NCBI RefSeq assembly: GCF_037893015.1
Contig: NC_133666.1
Location: forward strand, 265,339,530 to 265,403,529
Source: Macrotis lagotis
Lineage: Eukaryota; Chordata; Mammalia; Peramelemorphia; Peramelidae
Length of the DNA: 64,000 bases
Direction: 5' to 3'
Shown in pieces: positions 21,360 to 32,789 of this stretch (its first letter is position 1; every line of letters begins with the position of its first letter). Made by a program: the position numbers and the translations under genes. The notes under the pieces were generated by a model, which had not been told where the DNA came from, searched no databases, and saw only the letters and a list, made by a program, of their open reading frames with translations.

Positions 21360-21530
21360 CTTCATTGCTCAAATCCATCAATATTTCAGCTACTATGTAC
21401 TAGTCACTGTGCTGTAGACACTAGGGATGCAAAAGCCAAAAGCAATTTCTGTCCTCCTCGGGATATTTAAATACTGTCTGAGGAGACAACAAAAAATATA
21501 TACAGCATTTTTTTCGAGAGTGAGACATAA

Positions 21531-21587
<57 letters not shown>

Positions 21588-21960
21588 AAGCAAATACAAG
21601 GTAATTTCAATAAGAGTCAATAGGAGCTGAGGAGATGAAGAAAGGCCTCAGAGAAAGATATCTGAACTGAACTTTAAAAGAAGTGAAAGCTTTTAAGAGG
21701 TAGATATGAAGAGGGAGTATATTTCAGGTCAGCATAGGGCAAGGCATTCAGGTTAAGGGTATGGAGATGGAATTTACAGATGAGGAACAGAGAGAAGGCA
21801 AGTTATTTCTATGATAGGGTGCGTAATGAGTCTGGAAAGGTAAGACAAAGTTACAAAGTAGAAGGCTTCCAGTACCAAACATAGTCATTTATCTTTCATC
21901 ATAGAAGTGATAGGAAGTCATTAGGGTTTATTGAGCAAGGAAATTACAAGGTTAGTCCAA
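21360..21960 (+). repeat. interspersed repeat family A, longest copy
   Basis: Starts 'tccatcaatatttcagctac', passes 'gctactatgtactagtcac' and 'caggtcagcatagggcaagg', and ends 'tttattgagcaaggaaatta'. The order agrees with the shorter copies at 4655, 26240 and 63800. A GA microsatellite has grown inside it. I do not know its formal family. Confidence 0.6.
21533..21582. repeat. (GA)n microsatellite
   Basis: About 25 GA units inside family A. Confidence 0.97.
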
Positions 21961-23596
21961 TACATTAGGAATACCATTTTGGTAACAATGGAAAATGGGT
22001 ATGTTACTGAGAGAGGGAGAAAGAATGGGGAAAAACATAGGTATAGATATAAATAATATAGATATAGGTGTTGATAAAAAAATTTACATATATAGATATA
22101 CATGTACATATAGGCATATATATAAAATGTAGATTATAATGTTAGATATAAATATACAAACATAACTCACTAGAAAATTCTTGTTGATTGCATTATATTC
22201 TATAGTTTGTACTATGTAATTTTAGTTTTAAAAAAATTTAAGAAACTACATTTCAGATAAAATTGTTTTCCTTTGTTGTTCAGTAGAGCCAACACAAATT
22301 TTCACGTTGCAATAGAAATATGATCAGAAAACACATGGACAAAATAGTTACTCTCTCGAGGAAGGTCCAAAGGCAAGACAAGAGAAAAAATGTTTTTCTT
22401 TTGCTTATTGTCAGAGTTCAGGACTTTTCAAACTTGATTTATTGTCCTTCTTTGCTATTTGAAATTGTGCCCTCAGCTGCCACTGAAGAAAAATTCAGAT
22501 CTCTTCAAAGACAAACCTTTAAATGTGACTGAGCAATATTTTCCAAAGGGAAAATTTCCCAAGTTCATTTAATAAGGAGTATTTTTAGTCTCAAGTGAGA
22601 CGGCACAGTTTCAGAAATGTTTTAGAAATGTAAATTAGGCAAGGCACACACAGGTGAAAATGAGATATATAAAACACATCTCCTTCCTAAAGGGGTCACA
22701 GGCCCCAGTCCTATCAAAATTGTTGCAGTATTTCCTTCGATAACTCTGACAAGGCCCTGGCAAAGGGGGAAGAAGCCAACCCAAGGAAACAGTGGGCTGA
22801 TTTGTAAAAGCAGACAGCAGGTGGCACAGGTTTGGTGGCTCAGAGCCCAGTCAGGGCTTGTTTGTCTCATAAAGTTAGAAGTTTTGATTTTTTTTTCCTC
22901 CTAGGAAGTAGAATATAAGCGCCTTAAAGGCAGAACATCTGCTGATGTTTTGTCTGGTAAGAAACAATGCTCTAAGTAAAAAAGACCTGTGTCTTCCCCA
23001 CTGACTGAAGTCAGTATGAATTATTTTGAAATAGAATTATGTAGTTGGTCTTTGTGTTTGTTCTTTTCTATTTTAAAAGAAGAGATTAGAAATTCCAACC
23101 TTGGAAGTCTCAAAAAGTTAGGAAAAATAACCTGTGTGCAATGCAGTGACTGACCTTTGAAACCAACTCATCACTGATGTTCCAAGGAGCAAAAAGTGAC
23201 ATTAGGAGTGAGCATCACACCCCAGCCCATTGAGTATCAAGACAGAATTCATCTGGAAATAATGTTATAGTTGGACATGAACTTGTTGGGACCAATGTTA
23301 TGTAGAGATATAGCAAAATTTGATCCTATTCTCCCTAGAAACAAAGATAGGATGAGGCGAGCCTGCCACCAAAGTATTGAGAAGAAAAATTTGTATGTTT
23401 GTTCTTACTCTATGCCTTTGAAAGCTAATTGATATTGAATGTCTACATGGCATTGGGGTGATAAACCTAAAAGAAGATCTGGCTAATACCATTAGCGAAG
23501 ATACTTTCAAATTCCTCTGGTTTCCCTGAGAATCCTGGGGTTGGTTGGGGGGAGGTTTATAGCTATCCTAACTCTGGTAGGTTGATACACAGTAAG
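21961..23596. other. unassigned, mostly single-copy-looking sequence
   Basis: Contains an AT-rich GATATA patch near 22040-22140. From 22240 to 23560 no repeat family is recognised. An exon-like segment at 22905-22956 is discussed separately. Confidence 0.4.
22905..22956 (+). other. exon-like segment, weak
   Basis: A pyrimidine tract 'tttttttttcctcctag' is followed by 52 nt open in one frame and then 'gtaagaa', a strong donor match. Only one of three frames is open (17 codons). The same bases also resemble an L2 tail ('agaatataagcgcctt', 'gttttgtctgg'), so it may be an old repeat that happens to carry splice-like ends. Confidence 0.2.
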
Positions 23597-23917
23597 AGCA
23601 GCTAGGTGGTGCAGTGGACAGAACAATAGCCCTGGAGTTAAGAAAACCTAACTTCAAATTTGACCTCAGACACTTGACACTAACTAGTGTGACCTTGGTC
23701 AAGTTACTTAACCCTGACTGCCTCTCATCCAGGGCCATCTCCAGTCGTCTTAATCCCATCCGGCCACTGGAACCAGATGGCTCTTGAGGAGAAAGTGAGG
23801 TTGCTGCTGACTTAGCACAACAGCCCCCTCACTCAAATCCAATTCACTTGCTTGTTATGGTATAACTTCTTTGAGGTCATAGTCTTCTTTGAGAACTAAG
23901 GACAAAACATCAATACT
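23597..23917 (+). mobile_element. long tRNA-derived SINE with 'gaactaaggac' end, sense
   Basis: Head 'gagcagctaggtggtgcagt', 'cctggagttaagaaaaccta', 'cacttgacactaactagtg', 'accttggtcaagttactta', an internal 'catccagggccatctcc', and the 3' end 'atagtcttctttgagaacta'. Same family, opposite strand, as 25899-26202. Confidence 0.9.
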
Positions 23918-23999
23918 AAAGTGGAAAGAACCTGAATTTGGAGGCAGGTGGTTTGAGGTTTTCAAACCTGGAATGCCGATTACTTCCTTTTTCACTCTG

Positions 24000-24095
24000 A
24001 GCAAAGTAAGTTCTATTTCTAGGCCTGTTTTCATCTATAAAATGAGGAATTTGATTACATGTTTTCTAAAATCCCTTTCAGCTCTAATATGCTTG
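24000..24095 (+). mobile_element. MIR-like SINE fragment, sense
   Basis: 'cctgttttcatctataaaat', 'gaggaatttgattacatg', 'aaatccctttcagctctaat'. Confidence 0.6.
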
Positions 24096-24444
24096 AGTGG
24101 GTTAGAGAGAATTATCATACTCTGAACCAAAGTTTTGTGTGGAAGTATACATCAAAGGAGTTTTACTTATTAAATGGCATTTTTATGACCTTAGTATGCA
24201 TTGTGATGTGGCAGGTTTATTATGCAGACATGTAATTTACACATCACTTAAAAAACTCTAAACTCTAATCATGTTACACTTATGTAACATCAATACATGT
24301 ATTATATAAACATATCTTGTATGTGTTATATAGTATGTTTATTATATTATGTATATTATATATTATAAATAAATGCTTTATTCAAACATATCTAGAAGCA
24401 TATGTTTAGATATAAAATGTATAGAATTAGTTATAGAGAGGTAG

Positions 24445-24562
24445 TGTGGCAGAATGAATAGGGCAGGTCTTGGAGTCAGAAGACCTGGGTTCAAATTTAG
24501 TCTTTGATACTTACTGGCTGGCAAATGACCCTAACCTGAGCCTTAGGCAAGTCTTTCAGTGT
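24445..24562 (+). mobile_element. CORE-SINE 5' half, sense
   Basis: 'aggtcttggagtcagaagac', 'ctgggttcaaatttagtc', 'gatacttactggctgg'. Confidence 0.75.
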
Positions 24563-25694
24563 ATAAATTATAAGCAGGTTTCATCATATTTAATGATGGA
24601 AGGAGTTCCCAGAGCAAAAAAAAATTGCAGGTCAAGAAAATAACAATGTCAATTTTTCTCCCAAGTTAAAAGTATCTTGTCAATGTTTTACTTAAACCCC
24701 ATTAAAAAAACTTGTTTTCATTGGATACATATCCTTTCCTGGATTATTTGTCGTAAATTTCTGGGCATGCTACCTTCCTACCTTCCTGTTCCATTTCTTA
24801 CTATGTCCCTGACTTTGAAACTTGGCTTTTATTGTCATTTGCTAGATAAAATGAATTAACATTTGTAAAGTACTTTGAAGACTCTAACTCTTTTGGTGCT
24901 GAATTTTTTTTTCTTTTTGTTCCACTTGTGGGCCAAAATACAAATTTCAAAAGGGAACAATTACAGTTTCAATTTATACAGGTTTCTTCCTAATTACCCT
25001 TGTAAATGAACCTAAAATAACTAAATAACAAATAAAACATATAGAAAACATGTATCTTTTCAACATAACACTCTCCTACATCAAAAGAGTTAAAACACTA
25101 TAAAATACTAAATTTTATTTTAATTAATATTACCATCATTGTAATAATTATTATTCCAAAGATATATGCTTCTATTACTCAATATGTTCTTAAGAAATAC
25201 AAATCAATTTTATTTTGAGCCAAACTTAATGCTATATTTGGAGGGTAGCATGTTGCCATATGCCCAGCTCCTCTGAATTCAAAACTGGTGCTCTTTTTAA
25301 CCATATTATGTTACTGTCTCCTCCAGTACCTAATTATGGCAGTAAAGTGTCCCCTGATTTTTCAAAAGCTTATCCAGGGGAATGAAAACTCTGACAGAAC
25401 CCACAAAACTAGAAAGACTTCAAATAAGATGGATTGCATTTTTGCATTCTGAGGAGCAGTCTCCCTAAGCTTGGAGAAGTCCAGTACTGGAGAGTTGACC
25501 ATGGGGAAAGATATTTTGGCCACAATAACACATAAAGATGATTTACAAAGATATTAGTATATGAAATTAAGGAAAGTAAATAGCAAAATGTTGTATTCTG
25601 GAGGTAAATAAAAACAGCCTTTTGAAGATCTATTTTAGAGAGTTTTTGAATTCCCTTTCTTTGATGAAAATGAAGATTCTAAAACACCTTCTAA
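24563..25694. other. unassigned AT-rich sequence
   Basis: No gene or family recognised in about 1.1 kb. Confidence 0.45.
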
Positions 25695-25885
25695 ATTTTT
25701 AATTTTTAACCTGGGAATCCATGAACTTGATTGGGAAAACCTGTATTTTGATTTTTTCATTAACTTTTTGGTTTTCTTTTTTGTCCTTCGTATTATACTT
25801 TTTGAAATCTGAGAGGATGTCCAAAGACTTCATCAGATTGTCACAGGAGAGTATGATACAAAAAAAAAAAAAGGTTAAGAGTGCC
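25695..25885. mobile_element. hAT Charlie-like element, degenerate ends
   Basis: Left 'tttttaacctgggaatccat' with 'gaacttgattgggaaaac', right 'gatgtccaaagacttcatca' and 'aaaaaggttaagag'. These inverted ends are typical of an old mammalian Charlie-type non-autonomous element. The outer few bases are lost. Confidence 0.55.
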
Positions 25886-25898
25886 AGTTCTGGTATCA

Positions 25899-26202
25899 AC
25901 TGTCTCTGTTTGTCCTTTTGTTTTTGAAGAAGACCATGACAACAGGGAGGTGATGGCATGAGATGCATATGAATTAGAATTGAGTGAGGGAGAATTGTGC
26001 AGTCACCATCTGGAGTCATCTAGGTCCAGTGACCAAATATGAATCAAGAAGACTGGGATGACCCTGAATGTGAAATAATCAGAGTTGAATGACTTGCCCA
26101 AGGTCACCCAGCTTATAAGAGTTAAGTGTCTGAGGTCAGATTTGAACTCAGGTCCTCCTGACTCTGGGGTTGGTTTTCTATCCTCTGTACCACCTAGATG
26201 AC
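25899..26202 (-). mobile_element. long tRNA-derived SINE, antisense
   Basis: Reverse of the family at 23597: 'tgaagaagaccatgacaac', 'gagggagaattgtgcagtc', 'gacttgcccaaggtcaccca', 'ttaagtgtctgaggtcag', head 'accacctagatg'. Confidence 0.9.
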
Positions 26203-26239
26203 ATCAGCCAACTATTCTATATATAGAAACATAAAGATG

Positions 26240-26530
26240 TCTACAATTATACGATAAAGATGCAAGATAATTCCAGAAGGGAAGGCACCAGCATGTTAGT
26301 GGTGATGGTAGTGGTAGTGGTGGTGGTAGTGGTAGTGAAAAAGTGGATCAGGATAGTTTCTTTGGCAAAAGGTAGATTCTGATCTGAACCTTGAAGCAGG
26401 ACAAGGAAGTCAAAGGAAGAGGTGAAGAGGGAGAGCATTGAGGGTATGAGAAATTGTCAGTGAAAAGACATATATATGGGACATGGAGTGTTCTCCTTTT
26501 GGACCAGGATGTAGGCCTGTGTAGCTGGTT
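26240..26530 (+). repeat. interspersed repeat family A, middle part
   Basis: 'gattctgatctgaaccttga', 'gaagtcaaaggaagaggtga', 'agggagagcattgagggtat' and 'gggacatggagtgttctcc' follow the order of the 21360 copy. A GGT/AGT tract lies at 26298-26337. Confidence 0.6.
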
Positions 26531-27869
26531 AGTAGGGTAGATAAGTAATACTAACAGCTGTTACTTGATGATGCTGAAAGTGGATGCATTGTTGTGGTTG
26601 TTATCCTCAGTAGTATACTCTGAGGAGTCTCTTACCCCTCTTCAGACATAATACTGAAGCTGTTTGCTATTTTAATTCTAATATGAGGATTAGCTACAGA
26701 ATATTCAAAGTTTTTCTTTTCTCTGCATTTCAAAGCACTAACCTCATTTTCACTGACACAGAAAAACTGCAGTGTTTATCCAAAGGAAATTAGGACTGAT
26801 GCCATTAAATATTTCATTTGCATGCTCTAAAAAATATCAGTAATACAGATTTAATTATACAACTTGGCTCTGAGGATAGCTAGAATAGTTAATTTTAGGC
26901 TTAGACCTTAGATATTGATTGCTGTTCATAATCAAACTACTTTATTTTTTTTATGGACTCTTGATGCCCTTAGACTCTGGATTTATTAGACTTTGTATGC
27001 TTTATAGTACCTCTATAGCAGATTACAAAGTTAAGTTCTATGAGCCTCTCTACCTAATATTTCAGTTTGCTTCTCTGATTCTATTAACTCAAATAAACTA
27101 AATCAAACAGAATATGGTAGATTCTCACTTCCATTGTTTCCCTCTCTTCCATTAAAACAATCAGACAAGGTTTATGTGTGTGTGTGTGTCTGTGTATCTG
27201 TGGGTGTATGCAAATGCCTGTTTTAAGAATACACAATGAATTGAAAGCCAAAGACAATGTGTATAATTTCCCTTAAAAATAGCTTAATCTAGCTATTATC
27301 AAATACATTAAAGATTTGGGGAAGGAGATAAGGAGTTTGACAAAATTCCTAAGAGGTTAGATAAAGTCCTGGTTGATTTCCTCATAGTTATACATCTATG
27401 TAGCCTAGGCATTTAAAAGAAAATTGTGGATGGGAGTAGTTGGATGTTTTAATACTCTAATAAGTATATTCATCATTTAGGGGTACTCCCTCCAACAGTG
27501 CAGTTTGAGAGCCCTGGACTGCTTCTCTTTCATTTTTATTCTTATCCATGTTTCCATGTAAAATATCCATAAAAATGCAAAGCCAGCCAAAATTTTAGAG
27601 ACCTTTGACTCTAGTGTCACCGCATTTTCCATTATGTCATTTTGCCTGATTTATTAAGGTTCTCAAATTGCATGATGAACACATGCAAATGCAGAAGCAA
27701 TTCAGTGATCTTATAAGTACTATTATTAATTAAGGTACAAACCAGTGAGAGATATATCCATCTATAGTATTTGTCAGTGATATTGAAGTTGATATGAAGT
27801 GATATGAAGAACCTATCAATGGTCATATTCTCTAATTGCTCTTATCTATAGCTTCTAAGTATTCCTAGA
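26531..27869. other. unassigned sequence
   Basis: No family or gene recognised. There is a short TG tract at about 27173-27190. Confidence 0.4.
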
Positions 27870-28440
27870 GTGTAAATTTGACCATATCTTCCTTTTACTT
27901 TAATGTGATAAACTTTAGTGTCTTCCTATTACCTTTAGATTCAAATATGAACCTTTTTTTTAGCATTTTAGTGCTCTTTAGAATCTTCTCCCTTTGTACC
28001 TTTCTAGTCTTCCTTAAATATCAATCTCTTCCAACTACTCTGGATATTCCAGAGACACTTGCTCTTCCTCTTACATTTTCTGTCTCATTCTTTTCCTCAC
28101 CATCTCCCTTCTTCATACCTGTCTACTAGGTATTCCCCAAATCTGAATTTCTCTGTCCCCTCACCACCACTCCTTAGAATATCTTGATTCCTTTCAAACT
28201 ACCACCTTCTTTAGGAGACCTTTCTTGGAACCGTTCCCATCCGCTCTTAGCTATTAGTGTCCCCCTTTTTAAGTTTGATGTCTAGCTATTTGTGAACATG
28301 CTGTCTCCCCCAAAAGAATGTAAATACCTTGAGAGCAGGGACTGTTTTTTCTTTTTCTTCTGTATCTCCACTACTTAGCAAAATGCCTAGCATATGGTAA
28401 GCAGCTGTTAAATGATTTTTTGGTTGATTGTTGATATTGT
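27870..28440 (+). mobile_element. L2 LINE 3' fragment, sense
   Basis: Runs from 'gtcttcctattacctttag' through 'gagacctttcttggaacc' to the tail 'ttgagagcagggactgttt', 'tatctccactacttagc', 'catatggtaagcagctg'. Confidence 0.85.
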
Positions 28441-28890
28441 TCACATTGAGTCAATCTCATGAACATTCAAAAGCCTCCTTGTAAAATCTGTGCTATTAAA
28501 AATAAAGTGGATGAAAATATATATTGACTGATGTATATCAGACAATTTGGGCAGCCCAGCAAATTAATATAATACATCCATAGCTTTCTCCTAGAAAAGC
28601 ACTGCAAGTGATGAGGTAAGCCCAAATGGAGTAGGAAAAGAAAAATGTGCTTGATTGTATTTGGGAAATTGAGCAGAGTTTTTGATGACCACAAGCAGTT
28701 CATTAATACAAAAGCTCAATTTAAAAAATTTTTGAAAATGCATGTATATATAGTGTGTGTATATGTGAACATGTATATATGCATGAATATACATTTTATA
28801 TACACAAACACACATTATTATCTCTTCTGCACTACAACTTTCCTCATTGCAGTTTTGATATATCTATCACCAGTTGGCATGATAAATTAA
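28441..28890. other. unassigned AT-rich sequence
   Basis: Short GTATA-rich patches at about 28741-28810. Open frames here are low-complexity. Confidence 0.4.
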
Positions 28891-28914
28891 ATTCAAATTT
28901 TGGAGGAGTCTTGC

Positions 28915-29255
28915 TGAATATATGCAAAGACCAGCAGATGACACAGAAGAAGTTTTGAAACTCAGAAATACATAAAATATATGTATTGTAGAATGTCAGC
29001 ATATTTTATATTTTAATACCATAAATATATAGAATGTCTTTGTAAAATCTAAAATAAGTAAAAAGTTAAAGTTTACAAAAAAATATGTGAAAGCCAGCAG
29101 ATGATTCACAAAAGTAAGCAATGTGGAGATATTGATAAAAGTATAGTAATTCATAAATGCATAGTCTATGTACTGTAATCTATAATATTACCCATACAGA
29201 CTGTATTTTACTATTCAATAACAAGTTAAAAGCTTCATTTCCCCCCTTTAAAATT
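28915..29255. repeat. diverged tandem duplication, unit about 165 bp
   Basis: Two adjacent copies share 'gccagcagatga'-type blocks: 'gaccagcagatgacaca' near 28928 and 'gccagcagatgattcaca' near 29093. Other shared blocks are 'aatacataaaatatatgta' / 'aattcataaatgcatag' and 'aagttaaagtt' / 'aagttaaaagc'. They are heavily diverged. Confidence 0.5.
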
Positions 29256-29333
29256 AAACTTACAGTAAAAGAACTGTGGTTTTATGTACTTATTTAAGGA
29301 TGCCAAGTGTTGACATCTCATGATGATCATTCA

Positions 29334-29358
29334 GAGAACTTCATATTTTGAAGTTCTC
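29334..29358. other. perfect 10-bp hairpin, 5-nt loop
   Basis: 'gagaacttca' at 29334-29343 pairs with 'tgaagttctc' at 29349-29358. No gene end is nearby, so no terminator role is claimed. Confidence 0.7.
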
Positions 29359-29860
29359 ATATTTCATGTCATTAAACTTAAAAAGAGGGTCAAAATTTGT
29401 ACAAAATTTGCACACAATTTGTACACAATTTCCAGATTGTAGGGGTGCTGTGCCTCTAATGTTTGCAATGCAAGTAACCCAAAATTGACATGTTATATTA
29501 TTGTGCAATCTGTTTTGGGAAACAGTCTAGATTCCCCATTCCCCATTCTGTTGTTCAGAAATCCCTAATACTCAAGCTGAATAAAAGGATTCTTGCACCA
29601 GATCTATCTTGAGATACAGCAATAGGGATCTTGACTGATCAGCTTTTACCTCATCCCCACTCCTCTGCAGTCCTAGAAAAATACTACTACTTCCTTGAAT
29701 GGTGGTGTGACTCTATTTGTACAGGAGAGTCACACTTGAGGTGAGCTCAATCAACTTTGCTTTGGCCCAGTTATTTAGTTATTCCCATCTCCTCAGTTCA
29801 GTTATGACTGGCATCTACAATGCAATGTGAAAAACGTTATCTAAAATATATATAACTTTC
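29359..29860. other. unassigned sequence
   Basis: A short 'acacaatttgtacacaattt' mini-repeat near 29410. Otherwise no family recognised. Confidence 0.4.
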
Positions 29861-29861
29861 C

Positions 29862-30190
29862 AAAGGATCCGTGATGAAAAGCACTATAGACATCCAGAGA
29901 AAGAACTGATGGAGTCTAAGTACAGATCAAAGAGTCCTTTAAAAAACCACTTTTTTTCTTGTTGTTTCTTTTGGGGTGGGAAGTGTATATCTGTATTTTC
30001 TTTGGTAACATGACTAATATGAAAATATATTTTGCATGACTGTACATGTGTAATCTATATTAAATTTCTTATCTTAATGAGGAGGAGAGAAAAGAAGATG
30101 GGAGAGAATTTGGAACTCAAAATGTTTAAAAAAGAGTATAAAATGTTTTTGTTTGTTACTGGAAAAAAATGAAATATTTTAATATAACAC
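29862..30190 (+). mobile_element. L1 3'UTR fragment, sense
   Basis: 'catccagagaaagaactgat', 'aacatgactaatatgaaaat', 'ttgcatgactgtacatgtg', 'gaatttggaactcaaaatg' and an A-rich end mark the older L1 3'UTR. Confidence 0.85.
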
Positions 30191-30209
30191 ATATAATCAG
30201 AAGTAAGTG

Positions 30210-30366
30210 AAAGGGGTGTCTGGGTGGTACAGTGGATAGAGCACCAGCCCTGGAGTCAGGAGTACCTGAGTTCAAATCCAGCCTCAGACACTTAATAATT
30301 ACCTAGCTGTGTGACCTTGGGCAAGCCACTTACCCCATTTGCCTTGCAAACCCCCCCCCCAAAAAA
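30210..30366 (+). mobile_element. tRNA-derived marsupial SINE, sense, C-rich tail
   Basis: Complete element from 'ggtgtctgggtggtacagtg' to 'ttgccttgcaaa'. The usual A-rich tail starts with a run of ten C (30351-30360) before seven A. Perfect 11-bp target-site duplication 'agaagtaagtg' at 30199-30209 and 30367-30377. Confidence 0.97.
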
Positions 30367-30377
30367 AGAAGTAAGTG

Positions 30378-30879
30378 GAATTAGTCATTAAAAGAAAATG
30401 ACAAATGACAAATGGATATTCTAAATGCTACATTGGTAACAATGACAGAATAAAAAAAAAAAGAGAGGAAGATCCTTAGTGACAAATTGAGCAAATCTTC
30501 CATGGAGTAGTTATGGAAGAGTGTGAATGAATATTACCCAGGATGACAAGGTACGAATTGAGTGTGATCTACACCTATCTAGGCTGTGTTTCCATCAGTG
30601 AAAACATGGCTACATCAAAATCATATTCAATCATCATTAAATAAACTGTCAAATTACTAGTTAAATAAACAAAAATAGGAAACAGTACACCCAATTGGAA
30701 GGACATATTTTTCAATTAGTTATTGTTGTGGCCTTCTCTATCATTTTTTTATGTTCTTATATGTATGCACTCAAATCTGCTGCAGAAACTTTCAGGGATG
30801 TATGTAATCAGAGAACAGACATTTAAAAATTCCTTGATGCTGTATAGCACTAGTGTTGGGGATATGTAGAAATAATTCT
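30378..30879. other. unassigned sequence
   Basis: No gene or family recognised. Confidence 0.4.
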
Positions 30880-31420
30880 CACTTTCAGAGATTGTTGTTA
30901 TTCCAAGATGATATGCAAAACTTTATAATCTACTCTTATTGACTTTTTCACTATAATTATATTTTATTTTTCCATAATTACATGGGAGGAAGGAAGGAAG
31001 CTAATATGCTTCAGTTTAGATTTATCTAGTTCTGAGAGGGGAAAGTTGAGGTTTCCCATTAGTATATTTTTATTGTTATTTCCTCCTGTAAGTTATTTAA
31101 CTTCCTTAAAAATTTGGATTGCCATACCATTTGTTGTAAAAATGTTAAGTACTTCATTTTTATGGCTCATTTTTAAAAGATATAGTTTCTTCTCTCTTTT
31201 AATTAGATCTATTTTTCCTTTTGCTTTGTCTGACATCCCAATATCTATCCCTGTTTATTTTTTTATTTCAGCTAAAGGATAATAGATTATGCTTTAGTTT
31301 CTTACTTTTATTCTATATGTGTATCTGTGCTCCAAATGTGTTCCTTTTATATTGTAGGATTTTGTAGCGTATTGTAGGACTCTGGTTTCTTAATCCCTAA
31401 AGTCAAATAAATTAGATAGT
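30880..31420 (-). mobile_element. L1 ORF2 5' part, antisense
   Basis: Reverse of the endonuclease-domain region of L1 ORF2: 'aggtttcccattagtatat', 'ttaattagatctatttttcc', 'ttgctttgtctgacatccca', 'tattgtaggactctggtttc'. Unlike the other L1 pieces, neither the 3'UTR nor the polymerase domain is attached. Confidence 0.8.
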
Positions 31421-31837
31421 GATATATTTTTATTTTAGGAAAGGAAAACTAAATACATTTACCCTATCTGATGATGTGCCTGACACCTAAGGATATATTT
31501 TTAGTCTTTTTTCACTAAAGTAATCTGTCCCTGTCTTAGCTTGGTAAACAACTGAGGACAGCTGGGGTCTGGAATATTACCAGATAATCCCAGTATGGGA
31601 TTGGAAGGAAGATGAGATAAGTGGATGGAATGTTTGAGACTTTAATTGGAGATCTAGGAAAGGAGGCTATGACTAGTGGTTGTTTTAATAGCAGAACATT
31701 AGAATATTAGAACTTCAAATGAGTAAGTAAATGATTAATTTCAAAGAAGCATAACTATAGGTATCAAGAACCTGGACATAGGTATTGTATTCAGTGTTGG
31801 GATTCTAGGCCTGGAAAGAAGGAAAAGGACAATTTTA
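31421..31837. other. unassigned sequence
   Basis: No gene or family recognised. Confidence 0.4.
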
Positions 31838-32100
31838 GGGCAATTAGGTGGCCATGATAGATAGATGGCAAAACTTGAAGTTAAATAGATCTGAGTTCAA
31901 ATCCTGCTCCAGACATTAATAGTTATATGCTATAAAAACAAGTCACTAACTTCTCTTTGTCTAAGCTTCTCTATCTGTAAAAATAGGGACAATAATAAAA
32001 CCTGTCTCACAGAATTATCACGATCAAATAATTTAACATAATCAAGGTGCTTTGCAACCTTAAAACATAATATAAATGCTAGCTATTATTATAGGAAGAC
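31838..32100 (+). mobile_element. MIR/CORE-SINE, sense
   Basis: 'ggcaattaggtggccatgat', 'gatctgagttcaaatcctg', 'aagcttctctatctgtaaaa', 'ctgtctcacagaattatcac', 'aaatgctagctattattat'. Confidence 0.85.
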
Positions 32101-32231
32101 AGTGAGTATCTAGTCTTGGAAGAAATGCTGTATATGGCAAGATGTCAAGATAGAGTTAGTGCTGATGATGTACAAATTAATGTGGTGAGTGGTGGAGGAG
32201 AGATCGCATAGCTGGCATACTACCACCACCC

Positions 32232-32490
32232 AGGAATACTAGATGGCATGGTGGGTTGAGTGCTAGACAAGGAGTGCTAGATATGGAAGGCTTGAGTTCA
32301 AATCCAACATCAGATACTTTACTAGCTCTGTTACTTTGGGCAAGTCACTCGGCTGTCTTCGTTTCCTCAATTGTAAAATGGAAATAATAATAATAGTTCT
32401 TTCCACCTATAGTTGTTGGGATGATTAAATGGGATAAATTATGTAAAATGTTTAGTTAGCCTAATGCTAATAATAAATATTTATGTCCTT
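32232..32490 (+). mobile_element. MIR/CORE-SINE, sense
   Basis: 'gaggcttgagttcaaatc'-type B box ('aggcttgagttcaaatcc'), core 'tttgggcaagtcactcgg', 'gtttcctcaattgtaaaatg', 'gttgttgggatgattaaatg', 'aataataaatatt'. Confidence 0.88.
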
Positions 32491-32508
32491 CTTTCTTTTC
32501 TCTCTCAG

Positions 32509-32640
32509 GTGAAGAGACCCCTTGAGAACGAACCATCATCTCACCAGTTACTTCTCACTAATGAGTTCTCTGTGGAATCCTTTGTCATTGACATACTCCA
32601 GATTGATTTGTCATGTGTTTTCCCAACCTTGATGCTCTAG
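32509..32640 (+). other. exon-like open segment after a strong splice acceptor, weak
   Basis: A 22-nt pyrimidine-rich tract ends in 'tctctcag' at 32508. The next 43 codons (32509-32637) are open and end with TAG at 32638-32640. A frame of this length is not rare by chance, the encoded sequence matches nothing I know, and no partner exon is found. Confidence 0.15.
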
Positions 32641-32789
32641 GTCTGGTACTATAGATATCTTTGACTTAACTGGGAAGAAATCATGGAATACTTTCTCATA
32701 CTGTGACTTGAAATGCAGAGGATGTGTTTCCTGAGATCCTTTCTGCCTTTTAAGATTGGCCAGTTGAAAAATTTGTGGTCAGGTGACAA

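Noticed and set aside
21393..21630. Open frames on both strands with Ser/Leu or Arg/Glu runs
   Set aside because: Product of the GA microsatellite.
29334..29358. Hairpin as a transcription terminator
   Set aside because: No gene precedes it and this is eukaryotic DNA; a 10-bp stem can occur by chance in 64 kb.
29520..29640. LTR-like piece with 'gctgaataaaaggattcttg'
   Set aside because: Looks like an R/U5 polyadenylation region, but no LTR boundaries, partner LTR or retroviral genes were seen.
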